Assembly: GCA_004794785.1 (NCBI GenBank)
Contig: SJOL01010838.1
Span: forward strand, 729,856-793,855
Length of the DNA stretch: 64,000 bases
Reading direction: 5' to 3'
From: Opisthorchis felineus
Taxonomy: Eukaryota; Platyhelminthes; Trematoda; Opisthorchiida; Opisthorchiidae
The notes beneath the pieces were generated by a model. It was given only the letters and a program-made list of their open reading frames with translations. It had not been told where the DNA came from and did not search any database. A program made the position numbers and the translations under genes. Shown here one piece after another: positions 1-11,460 of this stretch. The stretch's first letter is position 1; every line of letters starts with the position of its first letter.

Positions 1-260
1 AATATGAACGCAGTTTTCTCCCCGTCCTCTGCTTTGATCCTTTGTTGCACCTCCCCGGAGCACAAGTGACGCTCAGCGAAATATTGAGACTATTTGGGCA
101 AACCAAAAAAATCCACGACCAAAGGAATGGCTCCGATAGGATTTCTGGGCAACTGGTTCAAACGCCGGAAATTCACGCAAAATCGGCATTCCCCGTTTGC
201 CTTCTTGAACAGAATGACCGAAGAGTTGTGCACACTGTCGGCTTTGTCATAGTCGCCCAG
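1..260 (-). pseudogene. Ty3/gypsy reverse transcriptase fragment, broken, cut by left edge
   Basis: Reading the minus strand from about 239 down to 1 gives one continuous frame with a single internal stop. It contains VILFKKANGECRFCVNFRRLN, the motif that opens the Ty3/gypsy reverse transcriptase domain (family form: V-x-V-K-K-x-D-G-x-x-R-F-C-V-D-Y-R-x-L-N), and further on EDGEKTAF, matching the R-E-K-T-A-F motif before the palm. The aspartate of the usual CVDYR is replaced by asparagine, and a stop falls where the family has its leucine-rich linker, so this copy is dead. The enzyme would copy element RNA into DNA in cytoplasmic particles. The polymerase YxDD centre would lie outside the window. 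The plus-strand frame over the same bases is a shadow. I am fairly sure of the family, less of the exact upstream limit. Confidence 0.8.
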
Positions 261-871
261 TCTCAGAGACTGCTACGGAAATGGTTTGCGTACCTTTTCC
301 CAAGTCAGAGCATAACACAAAACCCACGTGACAGAGAGTGAGGCTTAGTTCAATAATAGTTTTTGGCGGGCTTTTGATTTAAGGATCAGATGCAAACAAC
401 TCAAACGCGATCAAACAACAGTAAAACTTTTAAGTACTACCGGTCATCTTCGGGGAGATAAGTCTCCACTTCACCCAACTCAGTGATTTTGGTTTCCAAA
501 AGGACAATGTAGCCTAAGACAGACACAATCTAACGCCGGAAAGACCTCCCCAGAAGCTAGTTTTTCCACTTCGGTATAGAGTCCAAGCAAGTGAACAAGG
601 CTGCCATTTTTGTCACAAACAATATCAGCAAAACCCTACCCCTAGTTCCATCAATAGCCTCGCACTTCTTCGAACACCGCCTCCACCGTTCGTTTCTCCG
701 CCACAAATCTGCTGAGAACACAAAACGACTTTTCGGCTCCCTTATCACTACTCATTAAATCTGGACGCTAACCTGATGCGTAGCAACATTAGTATGTGGC
801 ATACCACGAATTTTTCTATGTACAACGTGTTTCAGAAACTTTTTGGTTTTCTGCGTCGCGTTCTGCATTCT
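261..871. other. Unassigned stretch
   Basis: No coding frame, RNA gene or recognisable repeat seen here. It separates the gypsy fragment from a degraded SINE. Confidence 0.4.
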
Positions 872-1046
872 TCCAGCTGTAACAACCCCACAGTGTCTAG
901 CTGCCATGCCGGCAGATAAAACAACGAAAGCTCTGGTTGTTTCAGCTTGCCCAAGGCCAGATGGACGCAGCTGTCGTCCCGGGGTTGGGTTGAAACCACT
1001 GACCTGCCAGTCAGAAGGCTCGTGCTTTGACCACTGGGATTTATGC
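872..1046 (-). mobile_element. tRNA-derived SINE, degraded copy
   Basis: Read on the minus strand this aligns with the five other SINE copies in the window. The head keeps CAGTGGT (box A region) and a box-B-like GGTTTCAACCC, followed by the shared body and the 3' block GGCATGGCAGCTAGACAC and TTACAGCTG. It is the most diverged copy. The ends are approximate and no target duplication was seen. Confidence 0.65.
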
Positions 1047-1574
1047 AGCTTATCCACCCGCAGTAAATTGCCGATCACTCAAAAGAAGGCCTACTTAGAT
1101 CGATCACTTTTTGCCTCCCACGGACCTCGGTGCTGTGATAAATCTTAAAATAGAACGCAAACTCCCTCTCAGGTTCAAACTAATTTTCTTTTCGAATCTT
1201 ACTGCTGAAGAGGTGAAGTTGTGTATCCCCGCGCGAACACATTACCTCTACTCTCGGCAAAGTCTCGATTCCAAACTTCCCTATACCTGTCCATTCAGGT
1301 GAATTTGCTGACCCAGAAGCAATTGCTACCTGCTTTTCGAAAAAACGATGTTTTGCTCTTTTTAACTCTGTCAAATGCCCTCCAGCTTGCTTCAATTATC
1401 ACCACAGCACAGACGACTTCAAAGCCACAATCATCATCAGCAAATAGTTCACCTGCCCAGAAATTTACGTACAAACAGTTGCCTTCATTTCTTACGTTCA
1501 GCAGGCCGTGTTCCTCATGAACTTCACCGAGTCCACATAGAGTAGGCAAGCTGTTTGTTATATTCAATTCAATT
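1047..1574. other. Unassigned stretch up to the LINE tail
   Basis: Short overlapping frames on both strands, none of which I recognise. It ends in the (AATTC)n run that forms the tail of the neighbouring LINE. Confidence 0.35.
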
Positions 1575-1582
1575 CAATTTAT
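1561..1582 (-). repeat. (TTGAA)n tail of the LINE
   Basis: Three to four copies of a five-base unit sit exactly at the 3' side (minus orientation) of the LINE. RTE-clade LINEs end in short tandem repeats rather than long poly(A). The second LINE copy has a related ttgaat/attgat tract in the same place (about 11826-11850). Confidence 0.6.
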
Positions 1583-1715
1583 CAGCTATAAACCGTGTAC
1601 CATAGGCGCGTTGGTTTCAGCTGCTACAGTTTCGATCACTGGAAAACGGGAATGTGGAACGTACAACCAAGCCTTGGAGGCGAAGGCACGTTCAATTTGT
1701 TCGGAAATTGGGTAG

Positions 1716-2466
1716 CTACGCATTGAAGCCGATAGCTTTGATGCATGAGCGCCACTCACTGCGCGATTGAACCATTTCTGCCAATGTCAATAACCACTGG
1801 TGATTTGAGTCCCGGGGTTTCCATCCAGGGAGGCAGCAGTTTCCCACCCGACTAAGTTTACTGGTTAATGTTTTTGTACTTCGTTGCCAGGTCATACACT
1901 GTTCACCTCTCGGTCGCTTCCACTCAGCACAAGACTGGGCGAAAAGACCTCTGCGAGGCAAACGGTCCTCTGGCATGCGGACTACATGTCCTAACCAGCG
2001 CAGCCTATGAAGCGTGCGTAATTCATCTATCGTGGGAGAGTTCCTTCTTCCTAAGGCCATCTGGCGTACCTGAGCATTGCTATTCCCATGTTCCCACCAG
2101 AACTGACCAATGCTTCGGAGACACCGACGATCAAACACTGGCATCTTCCGTATGTCCTCTGCGCGTAGGGGCCACGTCTCTGATCCACAAAGCAGTATGG
2201 ATCGCACCACCGCAGTGTGAACTCTGCCCTTGACAGACAATCTGACGTCACATCGGCGCATAGGTGCCGGAGGTTGCAAAAGCTGCCCTGGCCTTTCCGA
2301 TTCCAGAAATAATCTCATCTCCAGTCAGTCCACCGGAACTTACACAACTGCCCAGGTAAATAAATTTATCTACCTCATCGATTGACTCACCTGCAAGCAT
2401 GAGGTGTGGGTTTGATCCAACCCAGTCTTGTAGCAGCACTTTACACTTTGCAGGTGTGAAGCGCAT
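1716..2466 (-). pseudogene. LINE C-terminal domain, broken into three frames
   Basis: Successive frames 2466-2248, 2251-2051 and 2318-1716 continue the LINE protein after the catalytic core: MRFTPAKCKVLLQDW, then FIYLGSCVSSGG, then RSILLCGSETWPLRAEDIRK, RRCLRSIGQFWWEH and LRWLGHVVRMPEDRLPRR. These blocks (thumb and the conserved region after it) are the standard tail of RTE/SR2 proteins. The final conserved piece, tryptophan-rich around WKPRDSNHQW, ends about 40 codons before the stop. Frameshifts separate the pieces. The same blocks are present in the 5'-truncated copy at 12184-12477 and in the diverged copy at 34363-35000, which supports the alignment. Confidence 0.85.
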
Positions 2467-2508
2467 GCCAAACCGTGCGGCAGAGTTATGTAGGTTGCTT
2501 AAAATCGT

Positions 2509-3175
2509 CTACATTTGGGAAGGATCTGAACAAAGGAGAGCGGTATCCTCCGCATATTCAATGTCTGTGAGCGAGCGTCCCGGGAGCATTTCGACTCCCG
2601 AGGTTTCAGAGGCAGGCAGAGAAACTTCAAGCAGGATATCAATGACAAAGTTGAAGAGGAAAGGGGAAAGAGGACAGCCTTGCCTTACCCCACTGGACGT
2701 GGTGAAGCTTCCCGTACACTCGTACGCGCCCACAGGAGTTCGCATACAGTGTCCTCTTAAAGGATAGAAAGTTGGAAAGAACACTTTTGATCTCCAAGCA
2801 CTGCCGAAGTTCCTGACAATCGACAGAATCAAAAGCAGCTTTCAAATCAAGAAAAACGACCAACGTGGGCCGTCTGAAGGAGTGGCGCTGTTCAAGAATT
2901 TGTTTCAAGGTGAAGATATGGTCGATGCATCCTCGACCAGTGCGAAACACAGGTTGATTTTCACGAATCTGTCTCTCCCGATAATCCATCAACTTGCACA
3001 AAAAAATGCCAGAGAACACCTCAGATGCGACGGATACCAGGCTGATACCACGATGGTTTTCACATGATGTTCTTGCTCCCTTTTTGAAAACTGGGATGAC
3101 GGTCGAGGAGCTCCATTCGGCTGGTATTCTGTTTTCGTTCCAAATCTTCTGCAGTATGGTTGTCAGACTGTTCAC
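2509..3175 (-). pseudogene. LINE reverse transcriptase core, frameshifted
   Basis: Two overlapping frames (3175 to 2639 and 2832 to 2509) make up the polymerase. The first holds STVIPVFKKGARTSCENHRG, RGCIDHIFTLKQILEQRHSF and VVFLDLKAAFDSVD. The last includes the first catalytic aspartate (LDLKAAFD). The second holds GVRQGCPLSPFLFNFVID, the RQGxxLSP primer/dNTP motif, and IEYAEDTALL, the catalytic box. The family reads Y-A-D-D here, and this copy has Y-A-E-D, a change expected to cripple catalysis. The frame change lies near 2760. In the intact element this enzyme extends the nicked chromosome end using the element RNA as template. Confidence 0.88.
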
Positions 3176-3301
3176 CAGGACCTCGCCACCTTCTTTGAAG
3201 AGCGCGGGGTGTAGACCATCCGGGCCAGGTGCCTTGTCGCGCTTCAGGATTGATATCTCACGCTGGGTTTTGGTTGCTTATGGTGGGTTGGTATCCATGT
3301 T

Positions 3302-4186
3302 TCATTCGGGTCCGCGTGGTTCTTCCAGTGGCTGTGTTGAAGGAGACCAGGTGAACTGTTCTTGGAAGTGCTCAGCCCACCGCTCAAGACGGCGATTGAG
3401 GGAGTGAATTGCTGTTCCGTCTTTTTCGCATATTGTCTCACTGACACCTGCCTTCTTTTGACCCGTTGATCGAATCAGTTGAAACAGGGCGCGGCTGTTG
3501 CCTGCAGCGAAAGCCTTCTCCATCTCCTGGGCCTTCGAAATCCACCAGCGTTCTCTGTCATTCTTCAAGCTCCTGATTATCCGGTGTTTGAGGGATCTGC
3601 GTGCGCCATCATAGTCGCTAGTTGCTGGTATGGCCTTTCTGGCAGCAATAAGATCTGCTGATCTCGAAGATATCCAGTGTTCATTGAGTCGAGTCAGATG
3701 GGCTGGACAAACAGTTCTGAAAGCTGACAGCATTGCTTCTTTAACTCGCCTCCATTCATCCTCCAAGCAATCTTCGTCGTCCACATGACTGTGCGTTTCC
3801 AGTAGCTTTCTAGCCAGATCAGCTCGATACTCTTCAGCTACTGAAACTTGTCGAAGTTGATGAACGGAGCTGCTCTCTTTCGGCACGCGTAGTGCTGGCG
3901 GAAAGCGAAGTGCTAAGCGGGCCCGCACGATGGCGTGATCAGAGTCAAGTTGCGTACCCCAGAAGGAACGACAATCCTTAACTGAGGCTCTCCATCGGTA
4001 ACTGATAGCCAAATGGTCCAATTGAGTACACGACTGTCTTGTGGTAGGTGGCTTCCAAGTAACTCGGTGTGAGCGTTTGTGTTGGAAGTACGTACTGGCC
4101 AGGAACAGACGATGATCTGCACACAACTGAAGAAGCCGCTCCCCATTATCCGTAGGCTCAGCATCGACTCCAAATCTACCACCCAA
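3302..4186 (-). pseudogene. LINE endonuclease C-terminal half and linker
   Basis: A 294-codon frame that begins within the endonuclease: NGERLLQLCADHRLFLASTY, then VTWKPPTTRQSCTQLDHLAIS, then QLDSDHAIVRARL, where S-D-H is the terminal catalytic motif of the family. From about residue 100 the sequence passes into the basic, helix-rich linker between endonuclease and reverse transcriptase. This ends with the SGQKKAGVSETICEKDGTAIHS and RRLERWAEHFQEQF blocks that RTE elements keep just before the polymerase. The first methionine is internal to the domain and is not a real start. All three catalytic motifs survive across the two frames, so the decay is mainly frameshifts rather than loss of active-site residues. 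Confidence 0.85.
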
Positions 4187-4297
4187 CTTCGCTTATTCCG
4201 GACTTAGTCGTCCGAATTGGGCATTCATGTCAACCGCCAGGATTACGATATCCTTCCTTCTTGCCGACCGAAGCAGTCGTGACAGATCTTGATAAAA

Positions 4298-4825
4298 CTA
4301 GTCCTTCTCAGTCTCAGAACTGCTATCTATTGGGGCGTATGCTGATACGACAAACAAACACCGTTTACCGCATCGACCTGCGTTAATCTCAATTGAGCCA
4401 GACAACCGCACAGCATAAAGACGACTGGTTACTGGGCTCCAGTCCAGTGAGGCGCTTTCAGCCTTGGGGCTGAGTGCAACTTCCACACCGTAGATACCAC
4501 GAACCATTGCGTCAGGATCACCGGATGCCCGAAGAGTGAAATGTGGAACATCTGGGCTCGTCCCAAGCGGCTTGAGAAGCACGACCGAAGTGGGGTCTTG
4601 TATGCGTGTTTCGGAGACACAACATACATCGATAGAGAGGGAAAGCAAGCTTTCAGCAAGGGATGCCTGTTGCCCAATTTGACACAGAGTACGGACATTA
4701 AAGGTTGCAACGTGGATCAGATCTTTTGAGGTTAGTAGGTGATTATTTTGGTTTATTTTTCTGGGCGACGGTTGAGATACGGAACAGTTGCTAGGGCGTT
4801 GACAGATGGGTTGATCGCACTGCAT
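4298..4825 (-). pseudogene. LINE endonuclease domain, N-terminal half
   Basis: This 175-codon frame holds the start of an exonuclease-endonuclease-phosphatase fold. VATFNVRTLCQIGQQASLA carries the metal-binding asparagine near the N-terminus, VCCVSETRIQD carries the catalytic glutamate, and CLFVVSAYAPID is the conserved strand with a tyrosine. Residues 1-35 are a non-conserved lead-in, and the exact start codon is a guess. Just downstream, in another frame (about 4250-4200), VDMNAQFGRLS keeps the D-x-N motif that in intact copies reads GDFNAQ. In the intact element this domain cuts one strand of the genomic target. The break between this frame and the next is a frameshift, so no full-length product can be made. 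Confidence 0.85.
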
Positions 4826-4927
4826 TGTTCGATGGATGGGGAGGGAGTGTGGGACAAGGCTGGTGAGCGAAGAGCTGCAAGGGCAAATGATACTTCTCGG
4901 TTGTCAGGCCAAAGAACGGGGTTTAGT

Positions 4928-5126
4928 TGAGGTACTGACCTTGAGCCTTTGACTCAAAAGTCTGACCCACAAGGCAGTGGAAAGATGTGGGGTATTGTTC
5001 GGGGACCCTGCCCCTAGCCTCTGACTCAAGCGTCTGGACCACGAGACAGCGGTTTTTAAGGTCTTTTTGGGGGACCCTTCCCAGGGCCAATGACTCAATA
5101 GTCTGACCCACTTGGCTGTAGGGGGC
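4928..5126 (-). repeat. Three imperfect ~70-bp tandem units in the LINE leader
   Basis: A motif around TGACTCAA followed by a GTCTG(G)ACC block occurs at about 4950, 5022 and 5091, spaced 72 and 69 bases. Each is flanked by a GGGGACC-like stretch. The repeats lie in the leader upstream of the endonuclease, as with the tandem monomers that act as promoters in some LINEs. A promoter role here is inference only. Confidence 0.55.
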
Positions 5127-5595
5127 CGGCCTGGCCCGGGGACGCAGGGAGTAGGGCATTACTGTCTCACTCCTGATGTGGCTGCGCATAGCAGGTGCCT
5201 TTTGAGCAGCACCGAACTCTTTGGTTTTAAAAGTATTTCGACGGTGTTGAATAATGCGCCGGCGGCCACGGTCAACCGTTGGGCGATCGGAGTGTGCGGT
5301 TCTTAGGGCCGACCTTTTCTAACCCGTCCTTCCTCGGGAAAAGGCAGTATCGCTGCTTCCATAAATATGGGCATGCTGTTCGCCTGGAGGAGACGCCTTA
5401 CTGCCTTCACACTCTTATCGCAGAGGACAGTACGACTTTACCTCCAGAGCGCCTCGTAATACGATTACTCGCAGTACGGGGGCTCGCTGTTCTTCGTCGG
5501 GCTGCTCCCCGTTGGCCTTCCTGGCATGGTTAAACCTTTAGGAACTGAGTTCCAGCCAGTATAGCCCGCGGGATCATTGCAGCACAGAAGCCCGA

Positions 5596-5612
5596 CCACC
5601 ACGACAAGGTGG
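5596..5612 (-). other. Hairpin near the LINE 5' end
   Basis: On the minus strand CCACC, a seven-base loop and GGTGG form a perfect 5-bp stem at the far 5' side of the element. It is a plausible structured 5' end. I could not fold the surrounding bases into an HDV-like ribozyme by eye. Confidence 0.4.
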
Positions 5613-5832
5613 CAGCTTTAAAACTTTGCACCAACTTTTAAGAAATAGCTGGAGACGTTGTGCCATATCTAACTGCTATCTTTTGCTCCGGAGCCATGGT
5701 GTGAACAAGGGACTCGCCAACAAAGAACGTAGCAGCTTTATTGCTAAGAAGCACATATGCAGCGACCACAAGGAGCCTCGAGCAATTTGAATGGCATTTT
5801 TCGTTGCTTCAGGCTGTTGCTTTCTTTCTTTA

Positions 5833-5947
5833 TTGAATAATTGATTAACTGATTGATTGACTGATTGAATAATTGATTGATTGGTTGGTTGTTTGATTGA
5901 TTGATCGATTGACTGATTGATTGATCGATCGATCGATCGATTGACTG
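5833..5947. repeat. (GATT)n / (GATC)n microsatellite
   Basis: About 110 bases of GATT units with interspersed GACT and GGTT variants, ending in a pure GATC run near 5922-5942. Interruptions suggest an old array. Confidence 0.9.
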
Positions 5948-6634
5948 GCCTAGATGCCTGCTAGCTTCCCTGTTGAGCTTTGGGTTAAATTTGCGGGTCT
6001 CACCAGGTTTCGGGCATTTAGGATTGTTTTCAGGAATCTGACCTTCCCGAAATTTTGTTTTTTATCGTCTGGTAAAGTTGCTTGCAAGCTCCGTCGGAAA
6101 TTGAAAATCATTGGACGGAGTATTTTTTGCCTTGTCACCTTCCTTCAACCTGGCCCCGCTGTAGATACAAAGCTTCGTTACGCCAATGCTATGAAAGCTG
6201 GTCGTGAGGACCCATTCCTTTGTGGACGGTGACTGTAAGCCGTTTATTCAGTCTGCTAAACCCCGCAAATACATCAATACCATCGTGATCACACCTTCAT
6301 TCAAGCAGATAAGCATTTCCTCAGTATCTTAGCACATTAAGGTTGTTTTGGACAAATAAGGACCTGCCCATATCCATTCTGTGACTTCAGTTGGCGACTT
6401 TCCCCGTCAAAAGTTTGTCATCCTTGATTTTTCTGATTTTTGTCGCTTTATTTATTACACCCTTCATCATGTGAAATTTTGTAGCACCCTTTGTCTTCCC
6501 AGGCTTGGGAAAGAACTACCGTGAGAATATCATCAGCCCAGAATCTCCAAGTTCACCCTATTTCATACTCAGTGTTTGTATCCTAATCAGTTCCCACCTA
6601 AATTAGGAAGCCTTAAACTATCTCTCATTGTTAG
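5948..6634. other. Unassigned stretch
   Basis: Frames of 60-90 codons on both strands without recognisable motifs. No repeat family identified. Confidence 0.35.
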
Positions 6635-6796
6635 TTGATCAAGTGGCTGTTGATCTGTTTGCCAAGCTTGGCAATTGATTTGCAAACGTTTCGTCACCCA
6701 CCCAACAGCGCACTGAAGATGTCTCCTCGAATGGTGACGAAATGTTTGCAACTCAATTACCAAGCTCGGCGAACAGATCAACAGCCACCTGATCAA
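6635..6796. mobile_element. Foldback / TIR element, family A, minimal copy
   Basis: Two 64-base arms (6635-6698 and 6733-6796) are reverse complements with about 58 of 64 positions matching, and nearly all differences are transitions. The spacer is 34 bases. The arm motif (GTTTGCCAAGCTTGGCAATT, then TTGCAAACGTTTCGTCACC) recurs at the ends of the larger element at 21625-22256, as a fragment near 58040, and in part near 29890. The palindrome would form a strong hairpin as RNA or single-stranded DNA. No protein is encoded. Confidence 0.8.
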
Positions 6797-8232
6797 TTAC
6801 CCGTTAATGCACCCGAGCTAACAATTTTCCAATGCATTACCAACTATTTCACATTCCCATATATAGGAAACAAAACGGCCTTATAATGAACGGGCGTAAG
6901 TCACGTTACTCACGAGTACTCAGAACACAAAAGAAAATGACCGCTGTTCACCATTGATTCACAGGGGAAATCAACCCCATCCATCAGCACCATCATAGTT
7001 TATATCTCACCCCTTTGCGTTTGAGGGATTTAACGATTTTGGATGTTTGCATTCCGTTTTATCTGTTTGTTTTCGCTGTCCCATCCTGTTACATGACTTG
7101 CAGTGTTCTTCCCGTGAAAGTCTGTAATTCATTACGCCTGGCCCTGTTCAAACCCACAAGCGCCAGATTGGTGTTCTTTGTTGTTTAATCGAGTTACCTC
7201 CCCAAACCAAATCTGGCATCAGGAACCGAACCCACCGACTGGAGTCAACGAGTCTGCGGTTTCCCACTCACATATACACCAGTTGGGGCTAGTGATCGAT
7301 AGAGACTATCTTGTGCTCTTACACGCAGAGGACGATACCTGATGGAGGACCATGTATGCGCACGGGTGGGCGGATGGCGGACAAGTGCTCATCTGGGTGG
7401 GTAGGAGATTCGGATATCTTGCTAGTGGTTATAAACTGTTCCACGTTTTTGGTTAACACGCGTACACGGTTTGTTTGTCAGAAAACCGACATTCATGGCA
7501 GCCCTGTTGCGGACTGGTTTCGGTGAAACACTGTTCTTTGTAACCAAGGTGGGGTCCAGTGTAAGCATTGTTTTGAGGAGAAAACCTTGAGCAGATCTCT
7601 GCTGCTAACCCTAAGATGGAGTCAGCTCACATCACTGCCAGTCACAGAAATATTGCTTAAGTGGAAGAAACTTCAAAAGTGCTTGTTGTAAGATGGTTGG
7701 CAGAAACACCAGATTGAAGTAATACAATATGTTTAATCAAAACACACAGGTAACCCATCACCGGCTTGTACCTGGATGTTACTCAACAGTTTTTAGTAGT
7801 TCATCTGAATGGAAGGGTAGTCTGGCCGAAGTTTAACTTGCTGCACATGAGTTCCAAAGTTTCGTGAAACTTCGATTGTGATATCATCAGATTCCGTCAA
7901 CTATTGTGCATATCGCTTAAAGACTTTTGACTTGACCACTTTCTCTCGAAAGCCATGTAGGGTTCATGAATAGTGCGGGACCTTACTAGACAACTTACCG
8001 GGCGTAATGAGAAAGTTCCACTTTCCGTTGAACATGAACGCTTGAGAGTTTTCTGGGCCCCGCTGCTGGCGAGATATCAAGAGAGCACTGTGAAGTGCCG
8101 ACTGACTCCAGGAAACTTGCTGACGCCTTTGAAAGAAAGCAAATGGTTTCATTCTGCATGATTGACCCACTTTGTTTGAGACAGGATTTAGTCCAGATGT
8201 CCTGATTCTTTTACACGTACTGCGTTACCGAA
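6797..8232. other. Unassigned stretch
   Basis: No recognisable gene or repeat. Only short frames up to about 70 codons on either strand. Confidence 0.35.
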
Positions 8233-8695
8233 AAGCACGCATCCCATTCCAGTATGGTGCAATATCTTGAATATCGTGCCAACTGAAACATGAGGCGGCC
8301 TGTGTGCAGCACATTCAGTTGAAGAACATCATAAACGAGAGACTCACTTGAGTCTCCCGTGAAAACCAAATTGATTTGCAAATGAGTGTGTTTGTCGAAA
8401 TCAGTCCAATTTGGGTTCAAGTAGAACATAAGGTTGACGAAAACTCGGGGACTGCGCCTACCTGGTGAGCCCCAGGAAGGGCGAAACCGGTCGTGGGCTG
8501 TCGAAGAGTTTTCAGCAACCTTGTGAGTAGTTTCCTTCATGAAAATATACTGCGATATCTCGAATATCGTACCAACTGAAACATGAGGCGGCCTGTGTGC
8601 AGCACATTCAGTTGAAGAATATCATAAACGAGAGATTCAGTTGAGTCACTCGTGAAAACCAAATTGATTTGCAAATGAGTGTATTTCTCGAGAAG
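8233..8695 (+). mobile_element. Hammerhead repeat, tandem 1.5-unit copy
   Basis: The block starting AACTGAAACATGAGGCGGCC occurs at 8281 and again at 8574, a 293-base head-to-tail period, with one ribozyme-like segment between. Order on the plus strand: terminal block, middle block, hammerhead segment (8439-8513), terminal block. The right end is the shared TTTGCAAATGAGTGTATTTC. The long frame on the opposite strand (8211-8540) arises only from the repeat. Confidence 0.8.
8439..8513 (+). ncRNA. Hammerhead ribozyme motif, mutated core
   Basis: Stem I outer arms GAAAACTC (8439-8446) and GAGTTTTC (8506-8513) pair perfectly. Inner arms GCCTAC and GTGGGC pair (one G-U). Stem II is GCCC/GGGC, followed by GAAA at 8483-8486. 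The conserved CTGATGA reads CTGGTGA (8462-8468), so the invariant A6 is lost and this copy is probably inactive. Confidence 0.7.
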
Positions 8696-11240
8696 AAATA
8701 GGCTTGTTTTTTAAACGCAGCACCCCTGAGGTTTGCGTTTATGCTAATTTTTACAGAAAAGTGGTCTTGTGCGGACTGACTATGCTATTGGAAATATTTT
8801 GGGGCCTGTGACAGTGCTCTGCCACAGTCAGGAAATTTTGAAACCTTTTATTCAGGCCAAGATATGAGAGCCAAGTGTACGTTCCCTAGTGTATGAAATT
8901 TGGGATCTGTATCAGTGGGTCCTAAATACGCCGTAAAACGTTCAAAGCGTCTGTCCCGCGGACGAACAATGTTGCGGATATTTGTCATCCGGGGGAAAGC
9001 ATCGCTAGAAATCAGGACGCTGCCTAACACAGAGGAATTATCTATTTAGGGAGATACATGGAAATCGATTGATTAATTGGAGACCGTAAAGTCATTCGCC
9101 CATAATAAACCGTAAGGAAATTGCAGTAAAAGTTATGCCCTTCGCTTTATACGGCTGCGGCAGTCTAACGGTCTCAAACACCTGTTTTGGAGGGCACAAA
9201 CAGCGTTTTTGCCTTGGAGTAGCAGCTGCTTCTATAAAATTAAACTCACTTAAAGCTTTTGCCTTGCTGGAAAGTCGAGAAGCACTGTTTTATCCTCAAT
9301 CGGAATCATCGGCGCGTCTTACCTGTGTCGTTTTCTTTGCGGCTACACGGAAATGGTTACAAACGGTGTTGTTGATTCTTCTCTCACGATACAATTTAAC
9401 ATAGCCGTCGGGTCTGGATGACCACTCCCAGCTTTACTAGAGTGTATGCCAACTTTAGCGCTGCACAGGTGCTCGTGATGGTCGACTTAGTTGCCCTTCT
9501 TAAAAGGATCATCCAGGTAACCAGGCCCTTGGGTCGCTATTTCCCACAAGTTTGTTTACGCCCTTACAAACGAACTCAACATGCCTAAGTGATTGCGTCA
9601 GATTCTTTACACCTTTTCTGCGAAATAAATTTGAATTGGAAGTTTTTCAACTAACGCGAGTGTCTTTGCCAACTTTATTTGTACATGGATGCGGGAAAAG
9701 TCCCAATCTGCATGGCTACCATAAGAGGCCAGTTTCCACCTATATTCGGTTGCCTACGTGAGACTGTATAGCGACCCTAACCCCACCTTCCGAATCCTGC
9801 AAGATCCCAAACACCCATGCAATCAACTGCTGACAAGACGAAAAAATTCACCAACCCACACTGCCATCTCAACTGCCGTTGCAGCTTCCACTCTCTGTTT
9901 GTTCGCTGTTCCTATGACTCCTCAACTCCAGATATTTCACTTGTTCCCACTCCGACAGTCCTCTGAACGTGGATTGACCCAATCCTTTACTTGACTCAGT
10001 TTCAAATCTACTAGCCTCCCCGACGACATCACTGAGGGGAAGAAGCAGCTGAATTTTGATGGACCCTGTACAAAGCGGGATAGCCCTATCATGCCAGTGT
10101 AAATGAATGCATGTCCGAAACTACTTCTATTTTCATAAGTAGGCGATCAAATTTGTTCAGTTTGGTCGAGCTGCAGAGCCAAAGTTGAACTGCACAGCCT
10201 TTCAAATTTTCTATCAATAGTCGCATTAATCAGGAAGCCATTTAGGGCAAGAGTTCAAGAAAACCGTTGAAAATCGGTAATACCTCTACAGGACTGAGTC
10301 CAGCTACATTTTACCACCTACAGGCCCTCTGAATCAAATAAAAATTGCCACATAAATATCACAAACGTGGCATTTTTCTCCGCATGGCGGGGATTGCTCC
10401 TGAAAGTAGAAGCTGAGATACGAGGTACCCAGAAATATCCCCTCACGGTAAAATCCAGCAATTCCTATGCCTAATTTTGTAACCAGATCACCGTTTTCCT
10501 CAGTTTTGTATGATAACAAAGCCATAGAGCCCCGACCCTCAAACTAGCGCCTTTGATGAAAACGGGCCTCCATGGAGAGCCCAGAGATCTCACACAAGTG
10601 GCTGACTGTCTCTCAATAAGAATTCATGCATGAAGAAAACAACAAGATTATTTAAGTTGAACGTTAGCTCTCGTGTAAATGCAACCTCATGATCAAATCT
10701 ACGGCTCTGGCCAACTAGCTGTGTTCACTTTAACGGGTGACTTTTCAAGGGCCATTGAGTTGGGCGCGAGTCACTGGATAACTTACACTTAGAAGTATAA
10801 TATTTACAAGACAATTACAACCTGCCTCACTGAAAGCTTACAGCTGTAATCAGGTGAGTAATCAGCATCAAAGAGTGATCAGATTCGTTTATTTTGAGAA
10901 TACGCTAGACATAACACGCGTGCTCATTGGTAAAAACCCAACCGGAGACATGTTGGATGCAATATTGGGAAGCCATAAAAAGCAGCGTCACACACGTTCT
11001 CATTAGAAAGTGTCTCCTTCGGCAACCTTAAGTTTCATTGATAGTACACTTCTAAGATGTCAACGAAAAGCCCATTTTCCCAGTTCTATAAGACAGGAAA
11101 TTTGAGTCGTAAACATCTTTCGCTATGTTTCGGATTTCCTTTTGACAAACGTGAATGTCCAACAAAGGGTTAAATCCCTCAACAATCAGATTATTCCGCA
11201 AGAGTGGAGTGCAATCTGATGTCCTTCATAGAAAGTACAA
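8696..11240. other. Unassigned stretch
   Basis: About 2.5 kb in which I recognise no gene or repeat. Short frames at 9135-9404 and 9552-9994 have no known motif and no clear codon signal. Confidence 0.35.
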
Positions 11241-11249
11241 CCAGCCCAC

Positions 11250-11460
11250 ACAAGCTGCTTTAAGTACATTCTCCATTTACGGTTAATCAGCAGTATGATT
11301 GACTCTCACTTAGAGGGGATAAATTACCGCTCGTCCTTCAATTACAAAAACGACATGAAGTTGTCGCGTACTGACTGGACGATTTCGCAGATGAAAGTTT
11401 TACTCGTCGTATGAATTATTGTTCGTTTTGAGCTACTTGTTAGTAGTGGGAGATTTTGGA
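11250..11460 (+). repeat. Family B repeat, internal segment
   Basis: A block beginning near AGTATGATTGACTCTCACTT and ending in TTAGTAGTGGGAGATTTTGG matches 37630-37825 and, more weakly, 57165-57350. The reverse complement is at about 31665-31860. It is a non-coding dispersed repeat, and the ends are approximate. Confidence 0.5.

Larger units (their letters stand above)
1575..5640 (-). mobile_element. RTE/SR2-type non-LTR retrotransposon, near full length, decayed
   Basis: About 4 kb on the minus strand with, in order, a leader (5640 to 4830), apurinic-like endonuclease, linker, reverse transcriptase, C-terminal domain and a 3' tail of short repeats. The length, domain order and lack of a gag-like first ORF fit the RTE clade, to which the Schistosoma SR2 elements belong. 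The reading frame is broken by several frameshifts, so the ORF pieces listed below overlap or jump between frames. An intact element of this type would nick target DNA, prime reverse transcription there and insert a copy, usually 5'-truncated. The 3' end is supported by comparison with the second copy, which begins to match at the same place (the stretch around 1587-1610). The 5' limit is taken from the conserved hairpin and the end of leader-like sequence, and may be off by some tens of bases. Confidence 0.85.

Noticed and set aside
8211..8540. 109-codon minus-strand frame similar to the frame at 18593-18844
   Set aside because: The similarity follows from the shared hammerhead repeat. The frames run antisense to the ribozyme, differ in length and are broken in most copies.
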